Positions 7,198 through 16,735 of a stretch of DNA of 64,000 nucleotides are shown here, piece by piece. Where the stretch lies: the NCBI RefSeq assembly GCF_002849695.1, contig NZ_CP018937.1, forward strand, positions 1,054,001-1,118,000, given 5' to 3'. The position numbers and the translations under genes were made by a program. The notes beneath the pieces were generated by a model that searched no databases, was not told where the DNA came from, and saw only the letters and a list, made by a program, of their open reading frames with translations. The stretch is from Bacteroides fragilis (GTDB lineage Bacteria > Bacteroidota > Bacteroidia > Bacteroidales > Bacteroidaceae). Position 1 is the stretch's first letter, and each line of letters starts with the position of its first letter.

Positions 7198-8148
7198 ATG
7201 ACTATGAACAGAATTTCTTCTCTTTTCGGTATTCAGTATCCCATTATTCAGGGCGGTATGGTGTGGTGTAGTGGCTGGAGGCTTGCCTCGGCTGTCAGTA
7301 ATGCGGGCGGTTTGGGGTTGATAGGCTCCGGTTCGATGTATCCCGATATTTTGCGCGAACATATTCGTAAATGCCGTGCAGCCACAGACAGACCTTTTGG
7401 GGTAAATATTCCTTTGATGTATCCCCAGATAGAGGAGATCATGAATATCATTGTAGAAGAAGGGGTTAAAATCGTATTTACCTCTGCCGGAAACCCGAAG
7501 ACATGGACTGGCTGGCTGAAAGAGCGTGACATCACGGTGGCACATGTCGTTTCTTCTTCTAAGTTTGCCATGAAATGCGAAGAGGCGGGAGTCGATGCCG
7601 TGGTAGCTGAGGGTTTTGAAGCCGGCGGGCATAATGGCCGGGAGGAGACAACGACGCTTTGTCTGATTCCTGCAGTACGTGAAGCCACTACTTTACCTTT
7701 GATTGCGGCCGGAGGGATTGGTACCGGTGAGGCCATCTTCGCCACGATGGCGTTAGGGGCCGAAGGAGTTCAGATAGGTACTCGTTTTGCTCTGACGGAT
7801 GAAAGTTCGGCAAGTGATATTTTCAAAGAATATTGTTTGCGGTTGAACGAAGGCGATACCAAATTATTGCTGAAGAAACTGGCGCCTACCCGTCTTGTGA
7901 CCAATTCGTTCCGTGATAAGGTGGAAGTGGCTGAGGCGCGGGGAGCTTCTGTCGAAGAACTTCGTGAACTTTTGGGCAGAGGACGCGCCAAGAAAGGCAT
8001 CTTCGAAGGTGATCTGGAAGAAGGAGAGCTTGAGATAGGGCAGGTGGCTGCTCTGTTCCGCCGCAGGCAAAGTGTGGACGAGGTAATGAAAGAATTGTTG
8101 GAGGGATACCGCAGAGCTTCGGACAAGGTATCTTCTTTTTTGTTATAA
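7198..8148 (+). CDS. FMN-dependent nitronate monooxygenase / enoyl-ACP reductase (FabK)-like protein
   Basis: A TIM-barrel flavoprotein of about 316 residues. Visible marks: FGIQYPIIQGGMVWCSG at the N-terminus, SNAGGLGLIGSGSM, VVAEGFEAGGHNG (FMN/substrate loop with His), LIAAGGIGTGEAI and GAEGVQIGTRFALT. Members are nitronate monooxygenases or FabK-type enoyl-ACP reductases; sequence alone does not decide, though the short form and EAGGHNG fit FabK well. Start choice: ATG 7198 or 7204 gives the family N-terminus. A TTG at 7174 has an AGGAGGA only 3 bp upstream, which is too close, so it is less likely. Confidence 0.85.
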   Translation: MTMNRISSLFGIQYPIIQGGMVWCSGWRLASAVSNAGGLGLIGSGSMYPDILREHIRKCRAATDRPFGVNIPLMYPQIEEIMNIIVEEGVKIVFTSAGNPKTWTGWLKERDITVAHVVSSSKFAMKCEEAGVDAVVAEGFEAGGHNGREETTTLCLIPAVREATTLPLIAAGGIGTGEAIFATMALGAEGVQIGTRFALTDESSASDIFKEYCLRLNEGDTKLLLKKLAPTRLVTNSFRDKVEVAEARGASVEELRELLGRGRAKKGIFEGDLEEGELEIGQVAALFRRRQSVDEVMKELLEGYRRASDKVSSFLL

Positions 8149-8160
8149 ACGGATCATTCC

Positions 8161-8238
8161 ACCACAGGGTAACACAGAGTCTTACGGAGTTCTTCTTTTT
8201 ATGATTCTGCTTCGTGAAACTCTGTGTTACTCCGTGGT
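8161..8238. terminator. Palindromic 'ACACAGAG' element between convergent genes
   Basis: A 20-base arm ending in GTAACACAGAGT (8161-8180) pairs with ACTCTGTGTTACTCCGTGGT (8219-8238) at 18 of 20 positions. It lies between the convergent flavoprotein and alanine dehydrogenase genes and probably terminates both. A related element is at 45852-45927, again between convergent genes, so this is an interspersed repeat family. Confidence 0.55.
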
Positions 8239-8246
8239 ATTACTTG

Positions 8247-9356
8247 TTATTCTAAATTCAATTGCTCGTATTTAAGCCCGAATACCTCAGCTATTGCTTT
8301 ATATACCACTTTCCCTTCTACCACATTTAATCCCAAAGCCAGTGCCGGATCTTCTTTGCATGCCTGTTTCCACCCCTTTCCTGCCAGTGCTGTTACATAA
8401 GGCAGAGTGGCATTGGTCAGTGCCAATGTAGAAGTGTAAGGCACTGCTCCCGGAATATTGGCTACGGCATAATGTACGATTCCATCAACCACATACGTCG
8501 GCTCACTATGGGTAGTGGGGTGCGAAGTTTCGAAACATCCTCCCTGGTCGATAGCTACATCCACTAATACTGTACCCGGTTGCATCATCTTCAGCATACT
8601 GCGGGTGATCAGGTGCGGAGCCTTGTCTCCCGGAATCAAGACCGAGCCTATTACAAGGTCTACGTCCGGCAACTCTTTCTTCAGCCTCAGTTCCGAAGCA
8701 TATAAGGTTTTTACATTTTTTGGCAGTGTTTCACTCAAATAACGAAGACGGGCCAGGTTGATATCTGCAATTGTGACATCTGCTCCCAGTCCGGCTGCCA
8801 TCTGGGCTGCATTGCTGCCTACGATGCCTCCGCCGAGAATTAATACTTTGGCAGGCTTCACACCCGGTACACCTCCCAGCAGAATACCTTTTCCACCTTG
8901 CGGCTTTTCCAGGAAACGGGCGCCTTCCTGTATAGCCATGCGTCCGGCTACCTCACTCATAGGAATCAATAAGGGTAAAGAATGGTCAGCTTTTTCTACC
9001 GTTTCGTAAGCAAGGCAAACCGAGCCGTTTTCTATCATGGCAAGAGTCAGTTCTTTATCGGAGGCAAAATGGAAGTAAGTGAACAGCAACTGTCCCTTGC
9101 GGATCAGCTTGTATTCCGGTGCGATAGGTTCTTTCACTTTCACTATCATCTGGGCTGCGGCATACGTCTCTTCCATAGTGGGCAGGATCTGCGCTCCTGC
9201 GGCTATATATGCCTCGTCCGGAAAACCACTGTTCTCTCCTGCGGTGTGCTGTATGTATACAGTATGTCCGCGTTTCACTAATTCGGCAACTCCCGAGGGC
9301 GTCATGCCCACCCGGTTCTCGTTGTTCTTAATCTCCTTAGGTACTCCGATAATCAT
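8247..9356 (-). CDS. ald: Alanine dehydrogenase
   Basis: A 369-residue NAD-dependent L-alanine dehydrogenase (alanine + NAD to pyruvate + ammonia + NADH). The N-terminus MIIGVPKEIKNNENRVGMTP carries the substrate Arg and the family signature. HTVYIQHTAGENSGF follows. The Rossmann motif is LILGGGIVGSNAAQMAAGLGADVTIADIN (170-200 region) and the catalytic His/Asp region is DVAIDQGGCFETSHPTTHSEPTY. Length is normal. It is a single gene, convergent with the flavoprotein gene and followed by the palindromic element. Confidence 0.95.
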   Translation of the reverse strand: MIIGVPKEIKNNENRVGMTPSGVAELVKRGHTVYIQHTAGENSGFPDEAYIAAGAQILPTMEETYAAAQMIVKVKEPIAPEYKLIRKGQLLFTYFHFASDKELTLAMIENGSVCLAYETVEKADHSLPLLIPMSEVAGRMAIQEGARFLEKPQGGKGILLGGVPGVKPAKVLILGGGIVGSNAAQMAAGLGADVTIADINLARLRYLSETLPKNVKTLYASELRLKKELPDVDLVIGSVLIPGDKAPHLITRSMLKMMQPGTVLVDVAIDQGGCFETSHPTTHSEPTYVVDGIVHYAVANIPGAVPYTSTLALTNATLPYVTALAGKGWKQACKEDPALALGLNVVEGKVVYKAIAEVFGLKYEQLNLE

Positions 9357-9638
9357 AACGTTACTCTATTAAGGGTTAAACATGGCACAATGTAAGAAAA
9401 TTCTGCTTATGTTGTTATCCTTATACGGATGTTTTACAGCAGAGTGATAGTAGAGGTGCAGGCACGGCTCTTTCATTTAACAACCGCCTTCCTCCCTTGT
9501 CCCCCCCTGCAAAACCTTCCATTCGCACACAGCGATGCGGAAGCAGTGCTTCGTTGTTTCTTTTTTAAGAAAGAATCCGGCTGGCTATTACCGGAGAAGT
9601 GTAGTAGATTAACCATTGTCATACAACTCTTTATCCCA

Positions 9639-9724
9639 GCCCGCATACCCGGGCTGATGAGCCCGCATACCTGGGCTGATGAGCCCGCATACCCGGGCCG
9701 ATGAGCCCGCATGCCGGGGCTGAG
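9639..9724. repeat. Tandem array of 22-bp GC-rich hairpin units (about 3.9 copies)
   Basis: Units begin at 9639, 9661, 9683 and 9705; the last is 20 bp. Each contains GCCCG, a 6-nt spacer CATACC, and CGGGC (one copy has TGGGC, the last is GCCC/GGGC), so every unit can fold into its own small hairpin. The units are joined by TGATGA. It is strikingly GC-rich compared with its surroundings. Confidence 0.85.
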
Positions 9725-9856
9725 ATAAGGATCCGACCATTTGCACTAAAGAGAGTAAGGGAAATGAAATGCTTTTAGAGAGATTAACGGATAAGAAATT
9801 GGATATATCCATTTGTTTTCCAAATAGTTACTACTAAAATGCCCCCTAAAACAGCG

Positions 9857-9970
9857 GGTGGAAGATGGAAGATGGGGGTGGAAGATAAATGGCATAAAAA
9901 CCGCATCTTCCACCAATCTATACATCTTACAATCAACGATATGCATTCTAAAAGGTGGAAGATGGAAGAT
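9857..9970. repeat. GGTGGAAGATGGAAGAT repeats, direct and inverted
   Basis: The 17-mer GGTGGAAGATGGAAGAT occurs at 9857-9873 and 9954-9970. GGTGGAAGAT also occurs at 9877-9886, and its complement ATCTTCCACC at 9905-9914. The inverted copy can pair with any direct copy. Confidence 0.8.
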
Positions 9971-10069
9971 CGAAACGTATTTTTTGTATGAGAGGAAGGC
10001 GTGGTGAAAGAGCCGTGGCAGGCAGGAATAAAATCCATCTTTCTGTTTTCTGATATGGCAGGAATAATG

Positions 10070-10077
10070 TATTTTTG
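10070..10077 (+). promoter_or_regulatory. Likely -7 element for the M23 peptidase gene
   Basis: TATTTTTG matches TAnnTTTG and lies 28 bp before the ATG. A -33 element is only weakly matched (TGTTTTC near 10044-10050). Confidence 0.45.
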
Positions 10078-10104
10078 CAAAGATTCCATTTTTAAGCAAA
10101 CTAC

Positions 10105-11756
10105 ATGAAACAGTATATAGTTGCTCTGATGCTTGCCTGCAGCATTCAGGGACATTCACAAGATGTGAAGCAGGCTGCTTTTGTTCCTCCATTTGACTTT
10201 ACACTGACTCTGAGCGGTAATTTCGGAGAAATTCGTGCCAATCATTTTCATGGCGGTCTTGACTTTAAGACTCAGGGAGTTGTCGGTAAACCGGTGCGCG
10301 CGCTGGCCGACGGATACATCTCACGTATTCGTGTCACCAATGGTTCGGGACATGTACTCGATGTGGTATATAATAACGGTTATACAACTATTAACCGGCA
10401 CTTGAGCGGATTTATGCCGGACATTGCCCGAAGAGTGAAGAAGCTTCAATACGAAAAAGAAGATTGGGAAGTAGAGATTGTTCCCGAACCGGGGGAATAT
10501 CCGGTAAAGGCGGGACAACAGATAGCCTGGAGCGGTAATACGGGTTATTCATTCGGACCGCACCTGCATCTGGACTTGCTGGAAACCGCTACCGGTGAAT
10601 CTGTCGATCCGATGCCTTTTTTCAAATCAAAAATAAAAGATACCACTGCTCCCCGGGCTGAGGGCGTTATGTTGTTTCCACAGCCGGGAACCGGAATCGT
10701 GCAAGGCAGTTCGGAGCGGCAAACCTTCCAACCCAATGGGACGCGTCCCATCGAGGCATGGGGAGTGATCGGATCGGGTATCAAGGCTTATGATTACATG
10801 GACGGTGTTCACAACCGTTACGGTGTGCATACTGTTGTGCTCAAGGTAGATGGAACGGAAGTGTTTCGTAGTGTGGTCGATCGCTTTGCTCCGGATGAGA
10901 ACCGGATGATAAACTCCTGGACCTACGGGCAATATATGAAATCATTTATTGATCCGGGCAATACGCTGCGTATGCTCCGGGCTTCGAATGATAACCGTGG
11001 ATTGGTGACCATCAATGAAGAACGGGATTACAAGTTCGAATATGAATTGAAAGACGCTTTTGGCAACACTTCCCGCTATCACTTTACGGTGCGTGGAAAA
11101 AAACAGCCGATAAAGCTGTCTGAACATCGGGAGAAGTACTTCTTTGCCTGGGACAAAACGAACTTTTTGCAAGAACCCGGTTTGACCCTTACCGTCCCTC
11201 GGGGATGTTATACGACAATGTGGCTCTCAATTATGAAGTACGTTCCGACAGCGGGGCAATTGCTTACACCTATCAGCTCAATGATGAGAAAGTGCCGTTG
11301 CACGGTGGCTGTGAGTTGCGTATCGGGCTTCGTCATCAGCCGGTTGCCGATACAACGAAATATTACGTGGCTCGTGTTACTCCCAAAGGTGGTATGTATA
11401 GTGCCGGAGGAACTTACGAGGGTGGATTTATGAAAACCCGTATCCGTGAATTGGGCACTTATACGGTAGGAGTAGATACAGTGCCTCCCGAAATTATTCC
11501 GGTGGGCAAGAATGTCTGGGGACGTAATGGGAAAATTGTTTATCGGCTGAAGGACAAAGAAACCGGCATCCGGTCTTATCGTGGCACGATTGATGGAAAA
11601 TTCGCTCTGTTCGGACGTCCTAACCTGACAAAATCGTATTGGGAGTGTAAACTCGATCCTGAATATGTAAAGAAAGGTGGACGCCATACGGTAGAGATGA
11701 CCGCTACAGACGATTGCGGGAACGAGACAACGGTTCGTGAAACCTTCGTCTGGTAG
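10105..11756 (+). pseudogene. M23 family (LytM) metallopeptidase, frameshifted at a G-run
   Basis: A secreted peptidoglycan endopeptidase-like protein. A signal peptide (to about residue 18) is followed by an M23 domain with HFHGGLD (H/D zinc ligands, near 48-54) and SFGPHLHLD (HxH, near 149-157). A long C-terminal beta-rich region follows. Near 11201-11204 (four G) the frame breaks: upstream reads LTLTVPRG, and the continuation MLYDNVALNYEV is in the next frame from 11205 to 11756. One extra G in the run would restore a single protein of about 550 residues. So it is either a real one-base deletion, a phase-variable tract or a sequencing error. As read, the product ends at 11433 with 70-odd wrong residues; the catalytic domain is complete. 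Confidence 0.85.
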
Positions 11757-11826
11757 CTTTCAAAACCAAATAACCGGAGATTATCCGGGTAAAACAGAAT
11801 AAGATATTGTATTAATAATTTGTTAT

Positions 11827-13464
11827 ATGAAAAGAATCTTTCTCTTTGCCGCTCTCTTGACTGCGGCAGTGGCGGAAACCTTCGCCTGTACTAACTTAAT
11901 TGTCGGTAAGAATGCTTCTACCGACGGTTCGACCATTGTTTCCTATTCGGCTGACTCGTACGGACTCTTTGGCGAGTTATATCATTATCCCGCAGCTACC
12001 TATCCCAAGGGTACGATGATGGATATCCATGAATGGGATACCGGAAAATATCTGGGACAGATTGAGCAGGCGCGTCAGACTTATAATGTGATCGGCAATA
12101 TGAACGAGTTTCAGGTAACCATTGGTGAAACTACCTTTGGCGGCCGTCCTGAATTGGTAGATACACTGGGCATTATCGATTACGGAAGTTTGATTTACGT
12201 AGGACTGCAACGTTCGCGCACTGCCCGTGAAGCCATTAAGGTGATGACTGAGCTGGTTCAGGAATATGGATATTATAGCAGTGGTGAGTCATTTACCATT
12301 GCCGATCCTAATGAAATATGGATTATGGAAATGATAGGGAAAGGGCCCGGCATACGGGGAGCCGTCTGGGTAGCTGTTCGTGTGCCCGATGACTGCATCT
12401 CGGCACATGCCAACCAGTCTCGTATCCATCAGTTTGATATGAATGACAAGGCAAACTGTATGTACTCCAACGATGTCATTTCCTTTGCCCGTGAAAAAGG
12501 ATATTTCAACGGAGTGAATAAAGATTTCAGTTTTGCCGATGCTTATGCGCCGCTTGATTTCGGTGCCCGCCGTTTTTGCGAGGCCCGTGTATGGAGCTAT
12601 TTCAATATGTTTACCGATCAGGGTGAGGCTTATCTGCCTTATATCCAGGGAAAGACCAACGAACCGATGCCTTTGTTCGTGAAACCGAAACGCAAACTTT
12701 CAGTTCAGGACGTAAAGAATGCCATGCGTGACCATTATGAAGGAACTGCTCTTGATATCAGCAATGACTTTGGTGCCGGACCTTATAAAACACCTTACCG
12801 CCTCTCTCCGCTGACTTTTAAAGTGGGCGATCAGGAATACTTCAACGAACGTCCTATTTCTACACAACAGAGTGGGTTCGTTTTTGTGGCCCAGATGCGT
12901 GCCAATCTGCCTGATGCAGTAGGCGGTGTACTCTGGTTCGGTACGGATGATGCCAACATGACCGTTTTCACTCCCGTATATTGCTGTACTACCAAAGTTC
13001 CGGTATGCTATACCCGTGTGGATGGTGCCGATTACATCACTTTCTCATGGAATTCTGCTTTCTGGATTTTCAACTGGGTGGCTAATATGGTATATCCCCG
13101 TTACGATTTGATGATCGGTGATGTACGTTCCACACAGAATGAGCTTGAAACCACCTTCAACGAGGCGCAGGAGGGGATTGAGTCTGCTGCCGTTAAACTG
13201 TACGAGAAAAATCCGGAAGCAGCTGTGGCGCTTCTGACCAATTATACCAACATGACGGCGCAAAGCACTTTCGACACCTGGAAACGTCTGGGAGAATTTA
13301 TCATTGTGAAGTATAATGACGGTGTCATCCGCAAGATGAAGGACGGTAAGTTCGAGCGCAACGCTATCGGCCAACCCGCCGGTGTGGTACGTCCGGGCTA
13401 TTCAAAAGAATTCCTTGAGGAATATGTGAAGCAAACCGGCGAACGTTATAAAGTGACTGAATAA
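11827..13464 (+). CDS. C69 family dipeptidase
   Basis: A 545-residue secreted Ntn-hydrolase. The signal peptide ends at AETFA and Cys21 (ACTNLIVGKNASTDGS) becomes the N-terminal nucleophile, the mark of peptidase family C69. Further blocks are NEFQVTIGETTFGGR, FTIADPNEIWIMEMIGKG and SAHANQSRIHQF. It likely cleaves dipeptides in the periplasm. It lies 70 bp after the frameshifted M23 peptidase on the same strand; both would act on peptides outside the cytoplasm. Confidence 0.92.
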   Translation: MKRIFLFAALLTAAVAETFACTNLIVGKNASTDGSTIVSYSADSYGLFGELYHYPAATYPKGTMMDIHEWDTGKYLGQIEQARQTYNVIGNMNEFQVTIGETTFGGRPELVDTLGIIDYGSLIYVGLQRSRTAREAIKVMTELVQEYGYYSSGESFTIADPNEIWIMEMIGKGPGIRGAVWVAVRVPDDCISAHANQSRIHQFDMNDKANCMYSNDVISFAREKGYFNGVNKDFSFADAYAPLDFGARRFCEARVWSYFNMFTDQGEAYLPYIQGKTNEPMPLFVKPKRKLSVQDVKNAMRDHYEGTALDISNDFGAGPYKTPYRLSPLTFKVGDQEYFNERPISTQQSGFVFVAQMRANLPDAVGGVLWFGTDDANMTVFTPVYCCTTKVPVCYTRVDGADYITFSWNSAFWIFNWVANMVYPRYDLMIGDVRSTQNELETTFNEAQEGIESAAVKLYEKNPEAAVALLTNYTNMTAQSTFDTWKRLGEFIIVKYNDGVIRKMKDGKFERNAIGQPAGVVRPGYSKEFLEEYVKQTGERYKVTE

Positions 13465-13517
13465 ACGCTTCCGGAGAGTTTTCTCGCTAAAAGATAGGAA
13501 TTTCAAACTTATTCTTT

Positions 13518-13525
13518 TACATTTG
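13518..13525 (+). promoter_or_regulatory. Likely -7 element for the phosphohexomutase gene
   Basis: TACATTTG fits TAnnTTTG exactly and lies 45 bp before the ATG at 13571. No clear -33 TTTG at the expected distance. Confidence 0.4.
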
Positions 13526-13570
13526 TATTTTGAATAGAATAATTATTAATCTCTAAAAATAGATATAACC

Positions 13571-15316
13571 ATGGGGAATGAAGAACTAATCAAACAGGTG
13601 ACTGAGAAAGCCGAGAAGTGGCTGACCCCGGCGTATGATGCCGAAACTCAGGCTGAAGTGAAACGCATGCTGGAGAACGAAGATAAGACAGAATTGATTG
13701 AAGCCTTTTACAAAGACCTTGAATTTGGTACGGGCGGACTCCGTGGTATCATGGGAGTAGGTACCAACCGTATGAATATTTATACTGTTGGAGCCGCAAC
13801 TCAGGGACTTTCTAACTATCTGAACGCAAACTTTAAGAATCTGAAACAGATTTCTGTTGTGGTAGGATACGATTGCCGTAACAATAGTTCTCTGTTCGCT
13901 AAGATTTCTGCGGATATTTTCTCTGCCAATGGCATTAAAGTATATCTGTTCGAGGAGATGCGTCCTACTCCGGAGATGTCTTTTGCCATCCGTCACCTTG
14001 GTTGCCAGAGCGGTATCATTCTGACTGCTTCACACAACCCGAAAGAATATAACGGCTATAAAGCTTACTGGGATGATGGTGCACAGGTACTGGCTCCGCA
14101 CGATAAAGGTATTATCGACGAAGTGAACAAGATTGCTTCTGCTGCCGACATTAAGTTCCAGGGTAATCCGGAGCTGATTCAGATTATCGGGGAAGATGTC
14201 GATAAAATATATCTGGATAGGGTGAAAACCGTTTCTATCGATCCTGAAGCTATTGCTCGTCATAAAGATATGAAGATTGTCTACACTCCGATTCATGGTA
14301 CGGGTATGATGCTGATTCCCCGTGCACTGAAGATGTGGGGATTTGAAAATGTATACACTGTTCCCGAGCAGATGATTAAGGATGGTAACTTTCCGACGGT
14401 TGTTTCTCCGAATCCGGAGAATGCGGAAGCCCTGACAATGGCTCTCAATCTGGCTAAAGAAATCGATGCCGACCTTGTAATGGCTTCCGATCCGGATGCT
14501 GACCGTGTAGGTATCGCTTGCAAGGACGATAAGGGTGAGTGGGTATTGATCAACGGTAACCAGACTTGCCTGATGTATCTGTATTATATCATCACTCAAT
14601 ACAATAAACTGGGTAAGATGACCGGTAATGAATTCTGTGTGAAGACCATTGTTACTACCGAACTGATCAAGAAGATTGCCGACAAAAATCAAATTGAGAT
14701 GCTCGACTGTTATACCGGCTTTAAATGGATCGCCCGTGAAATTCGTTTACGTGAGGGTAAGAAGAAATACATCGGTGGTGGTGAAGAAAGCTACGGTTTT
14801 CTGGCCGAAGACTTTGTTCGTGACAAAGATGCTGTTTCTGCTTGCTGCCTGATTGCCGAAGTGGCTGCTTGGGCTAAAGACAATGGAAAGACTCTGTATC
14901 AGTTGCTGATGGACATTTACGTTGAATATGGATTCTCTAAAGAATTTACTGTAAACGTAGTGAAACCGGGTAAGAGCGGTGCCGAAGAGATTAAAGCCAT
15001 GATGGAAAACTTCCGTGCTAATCCTCCGAAAGAGTTGGGTGGCTCGAAAGTGATTCTGTCAAAAGACTATAAAACTCTGAAGCAGACAGATGCAGAAGGT
15101 CATGTAAGTGACATCGATATGCCGGAACCATCGAATGTGCTGCAATATTTCACCGCAGATGGTGGTAAAGTGTCTGTTCGTCCGTCAGGAACGGAACCGA
15201 AGATCAAATTCTACATCGAAGTGAAAGGCCAGATGGGATGCCGCAACTGCTTTGCCACTGCCGATGCAGAAGCTACTGAAAAAGTGGAAGCTGTGAAGAA
15301 ATCGTTGGGTATTTAA
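13571..15316 (+). CDS. Phosphoglucomutase/phosphomannomutase family protein
   Basis: A 581-residue alpha-D-phosphohexomutase. The phosphoserine loop TASHNPKEYNGYK places the catalytic Ser at residue 154. The metal loop DPDADRVG lies near 310, the sugar loop GGGEESYGF near 400 and the phosphate-binding loop SVRPSGTEPKIKFY near 535. The long form matches Bacteroidetes PgmA-type enzymes (glucose-1-P / glucose-6-P interconversion); mannose specificity cannot be excluded. It is followed by an intrinsic terminator. Confidence 0.94.
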   Translation: MGNEELIKQVTEKAEKWLTPAYDAETQAEVKRMLENEDKTELIEAFYKDLEFGTGGLRGIMGVGTNRMNIYTVGAATQGLSNYLNANFKNLKQISVVVGYDCRNNSSLFAKISADIFSANGIKVYLFEEMRPTPEMSFAIRHLGCQSGIILTASHNPKEYNGYKAYWDDGAQVLAPHDKGIIDEVNKIASAADIKFQGNPELIQIIGEDVDKIYLDRVKTVSIDPEAIARHKDMKIVYTPIHGTGMMLIPRALKMWGFENVYTVPEQMIKDGNFPTVVSPNPENAEALTMALNLAKEIDADLVMASDPDADRVGIACKDDKGEWVLINGNQTCLMYLYYIITQYNKLGKMTGNEFCVKTIVTTELIKKIADKNQIEMLDCYTGFKWIAREIRLREGKKKYIGGGEESYGFLAEDFVRDKDAVSACCLIAEVAAWAKDNGKTLYQLLMDIYVEYGFSKEFTVNVVKPGKSGAEEIKAMMENFRANPPKELGGSKVILSKDYKTLKQTDAEGHVSDIDMPEPSNVLQYFTADGGKVSVRPSGTEPKIKFYIEVKGQMGCRNCFATADAEATEKVEAVKKSLGI

Positions 15317-15390
15317 GGAACTTCTTTAAGCACTCTTTTAACAGATACTTTGGGTAATATAAATGTGTCCATAGTATTATAGTATTATCG

Positions 15391-15430
15391 AAATGCCCTG
15401 TCCTGAATTGGATGGGGCATTTCTTTTTCT
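15391..15430 (+). terminator. Intrinsic terminator after the phosphohexomutase gene
   Basis: AAATGCCC (15391-15398) pairs with GGGCATTT (15415-15422), followed by CTTTTTCT. Confidence 0.8.
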
Positions 15431-15513
15431 ATCGAATGCAAGCCGACAGTTAAGCACTTGTGTTCTGGCGTATCGGGCTGTGTTGTGAATTGTTTTTTAA
15501 TCACGCTTTTTTC

Positions 15514-15555
15514 ATTGGGCTTTGTTTATTGGGCTTTGTTTATTGGGCTTTGTTT
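15514..15555. repeat. Three perfect 14-bp tandem repeats
   Basis: ATTGGGCTTTGTTT at 15514-15527, 15528-15541 and 15542-15555, then a decayed fourth start (ATTCGGCT). Confidence 0.85.
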
Positions 15556-16104
15556 ATTCGGCTGAAGTGTAGTTATTATATTTTTACGGTACTTTTGGTA
15601 GTAGTCCAAAAATTTTTAGCTTGGAGGTGCTGCCTGAGACACTTATAGAACTGCTGTGTATGTCAATCTTACGACTATAAATGATGGTATATCCATGGTA
15701 TTACTTAGAATACAAACTCTTGCGTTTGTTCTTCATCTTACTACCGAACTAATGGAGATTTAAAAGAGTTATTGAGATATGGCTAATAGAGATATAGTCT
15801 TTTCTGCCAGTGAATTTACTTTAGAGGGAAGTTGTGTGTAAATCTGTTTTTTCAGGAGTATGCATTCTTTATCGTAAAAAGTGATTGATGTGTTAATAAT
15901 ATATAAGCAAAGTTTTTTGTAAATTATAAATAATAATTAGTAAATTTATTATTATAATATATGATATTATATATTAAAATGTTTTTAAATGTTCTTTGTT
16001 TTATAATTAATTTGTGACCTTCGCACATCAAAGATACACAACGAAATGAAGAAGTCTTGTGCGATGTTAATGAAAATATTTTTAGAACCTTTTAATTCTA
16101 TGTA

Positions 16105-16683
16105 ATGCATATTAAGACCAATCCGAATGATAAAATGTCTTTTAATCAGCTATATAATGATTATCAGACAAGGTTTGTGAATTTTGCTAATACCTATGTC
16201 AGAGATTGGGATGTAGCGGAAGATATAACGACAGAAGCGTTAATTTACTATTGGGAAAACAGAAATACTTTATCTGAAGTATCCAATATTCCTGCATATA
16301 TACTTACCATCATAAAAAACAAAAGTCTTAATTATCTTCGTCATTTGCAGATACGGGAAGAACATTCTGAAAATATTAGAAAATATATTGAGTGGGAACT
16401 TAATGCACGTATCGTTTCTTTAGATGCTTGTGAACCCTATGAGCTTTTAGTCAAAGAGATGCAAGAGTTGATTCAGCAAACTTTGGATAAATTGCCGGAA
16501 CGTACACGCAAAATATTTATTTTAAGCCGTTATGAAAACAAATCTTATAAGGAGATTGCTGCTTTAATGAATATGACCACCAAAGGTGTAGACTTTCATA
16601 TTTGTAAGGCTTTAAAGGCATTACAGATTAACCTAAAAGATTACTTTCCATTATTTCTTTATTTTTTGATGAGATTTCACTAG
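16105..16683 (+). CDS. ECF sigma factor of the SusC/D locus
   Basis: A 192-residue Bacteroidetes-type ECF sigma factor. Region 2 (about 12-80) contains LYNDYQTRFVNFANTYVRDWDVAEDI and region 4 (about 125-180) LPERTRKIFILSRYENKSYKEIAALMNMTTKGVDFHICKALKAL. The order sigma, FecR, SusC with STN domain is the known transenvelope switch: a glycan-bound SusC signals through the periplasm to the anti-sigma factor. Low GC compared with the preceding genes fits a mobile or recently acquired locus, though this is only an impression. Confidence 0.93.
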   Translation: MHIKTNPNDKMSFNQLYNDYQTRFVNFANTYVRDWDVAEDITTEALIYYWENRNTLSEVSNIPAYILTIIKNKSLNYLRHLQIREEHSENIRKYIEWELNARIVSLDACEPYELLVKEMQELIQQTLDKLPERTRKIFILSRYENKSYKEIAALMNMTTKGVDFHICKALKALQINLKDYFPLFLYFLMRFH

Positions 16684-16735
16684 GATACCTTTTCCATGAA
16701 GTGCCTTATACATAAAGGGACATTAATACATTGTC

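Larger units (their letters stand above)
9357..10046. other. Non-coding spacer with two repeat arrays
   Basis: No credible gene: the open frames are short, opposed and lack family marks. The spacer holds the start region of ald, a GC-rich 22-bp tandem array (9639-9724) and a family of GGTGGAAGAT repeats in both orientations (9857-9970). Confidence 0.6.
15317..16104. other. Long AT-rich spacer before the polysaccharide utilisation locus
   Basis: No convincing gene. Contains the terminator of the mutase gene, a 14-bp triplicated repeat and a very AT-rich stretch (about 15890-16010) that leads into the ECF sigma gene and probably holds its promoter (TTTG near 15995 and TGACCTTCG near 16014-16022). 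Confidence 0.5.

Noticed and set aside
7864..8126. Long minus-strand open frames inside the flavoprotein gene, and similar shadows inside most other genes
   Set aside because: They lie wholly within well-identified genes, have biased, Ser/Arg-rich translations and no ribosome-binding sites.
9639..9724. Tandem array considered as a CRISPR array
   Set aside because: Units are contiguous 22-mers with no unique spacers between them and there are no cas genes.
9429..9812. Open frames across the GC-rich tandem array
   Set aside because: They run through repeat DNA on both strands with low-complexity products, no start signals and no family marks.
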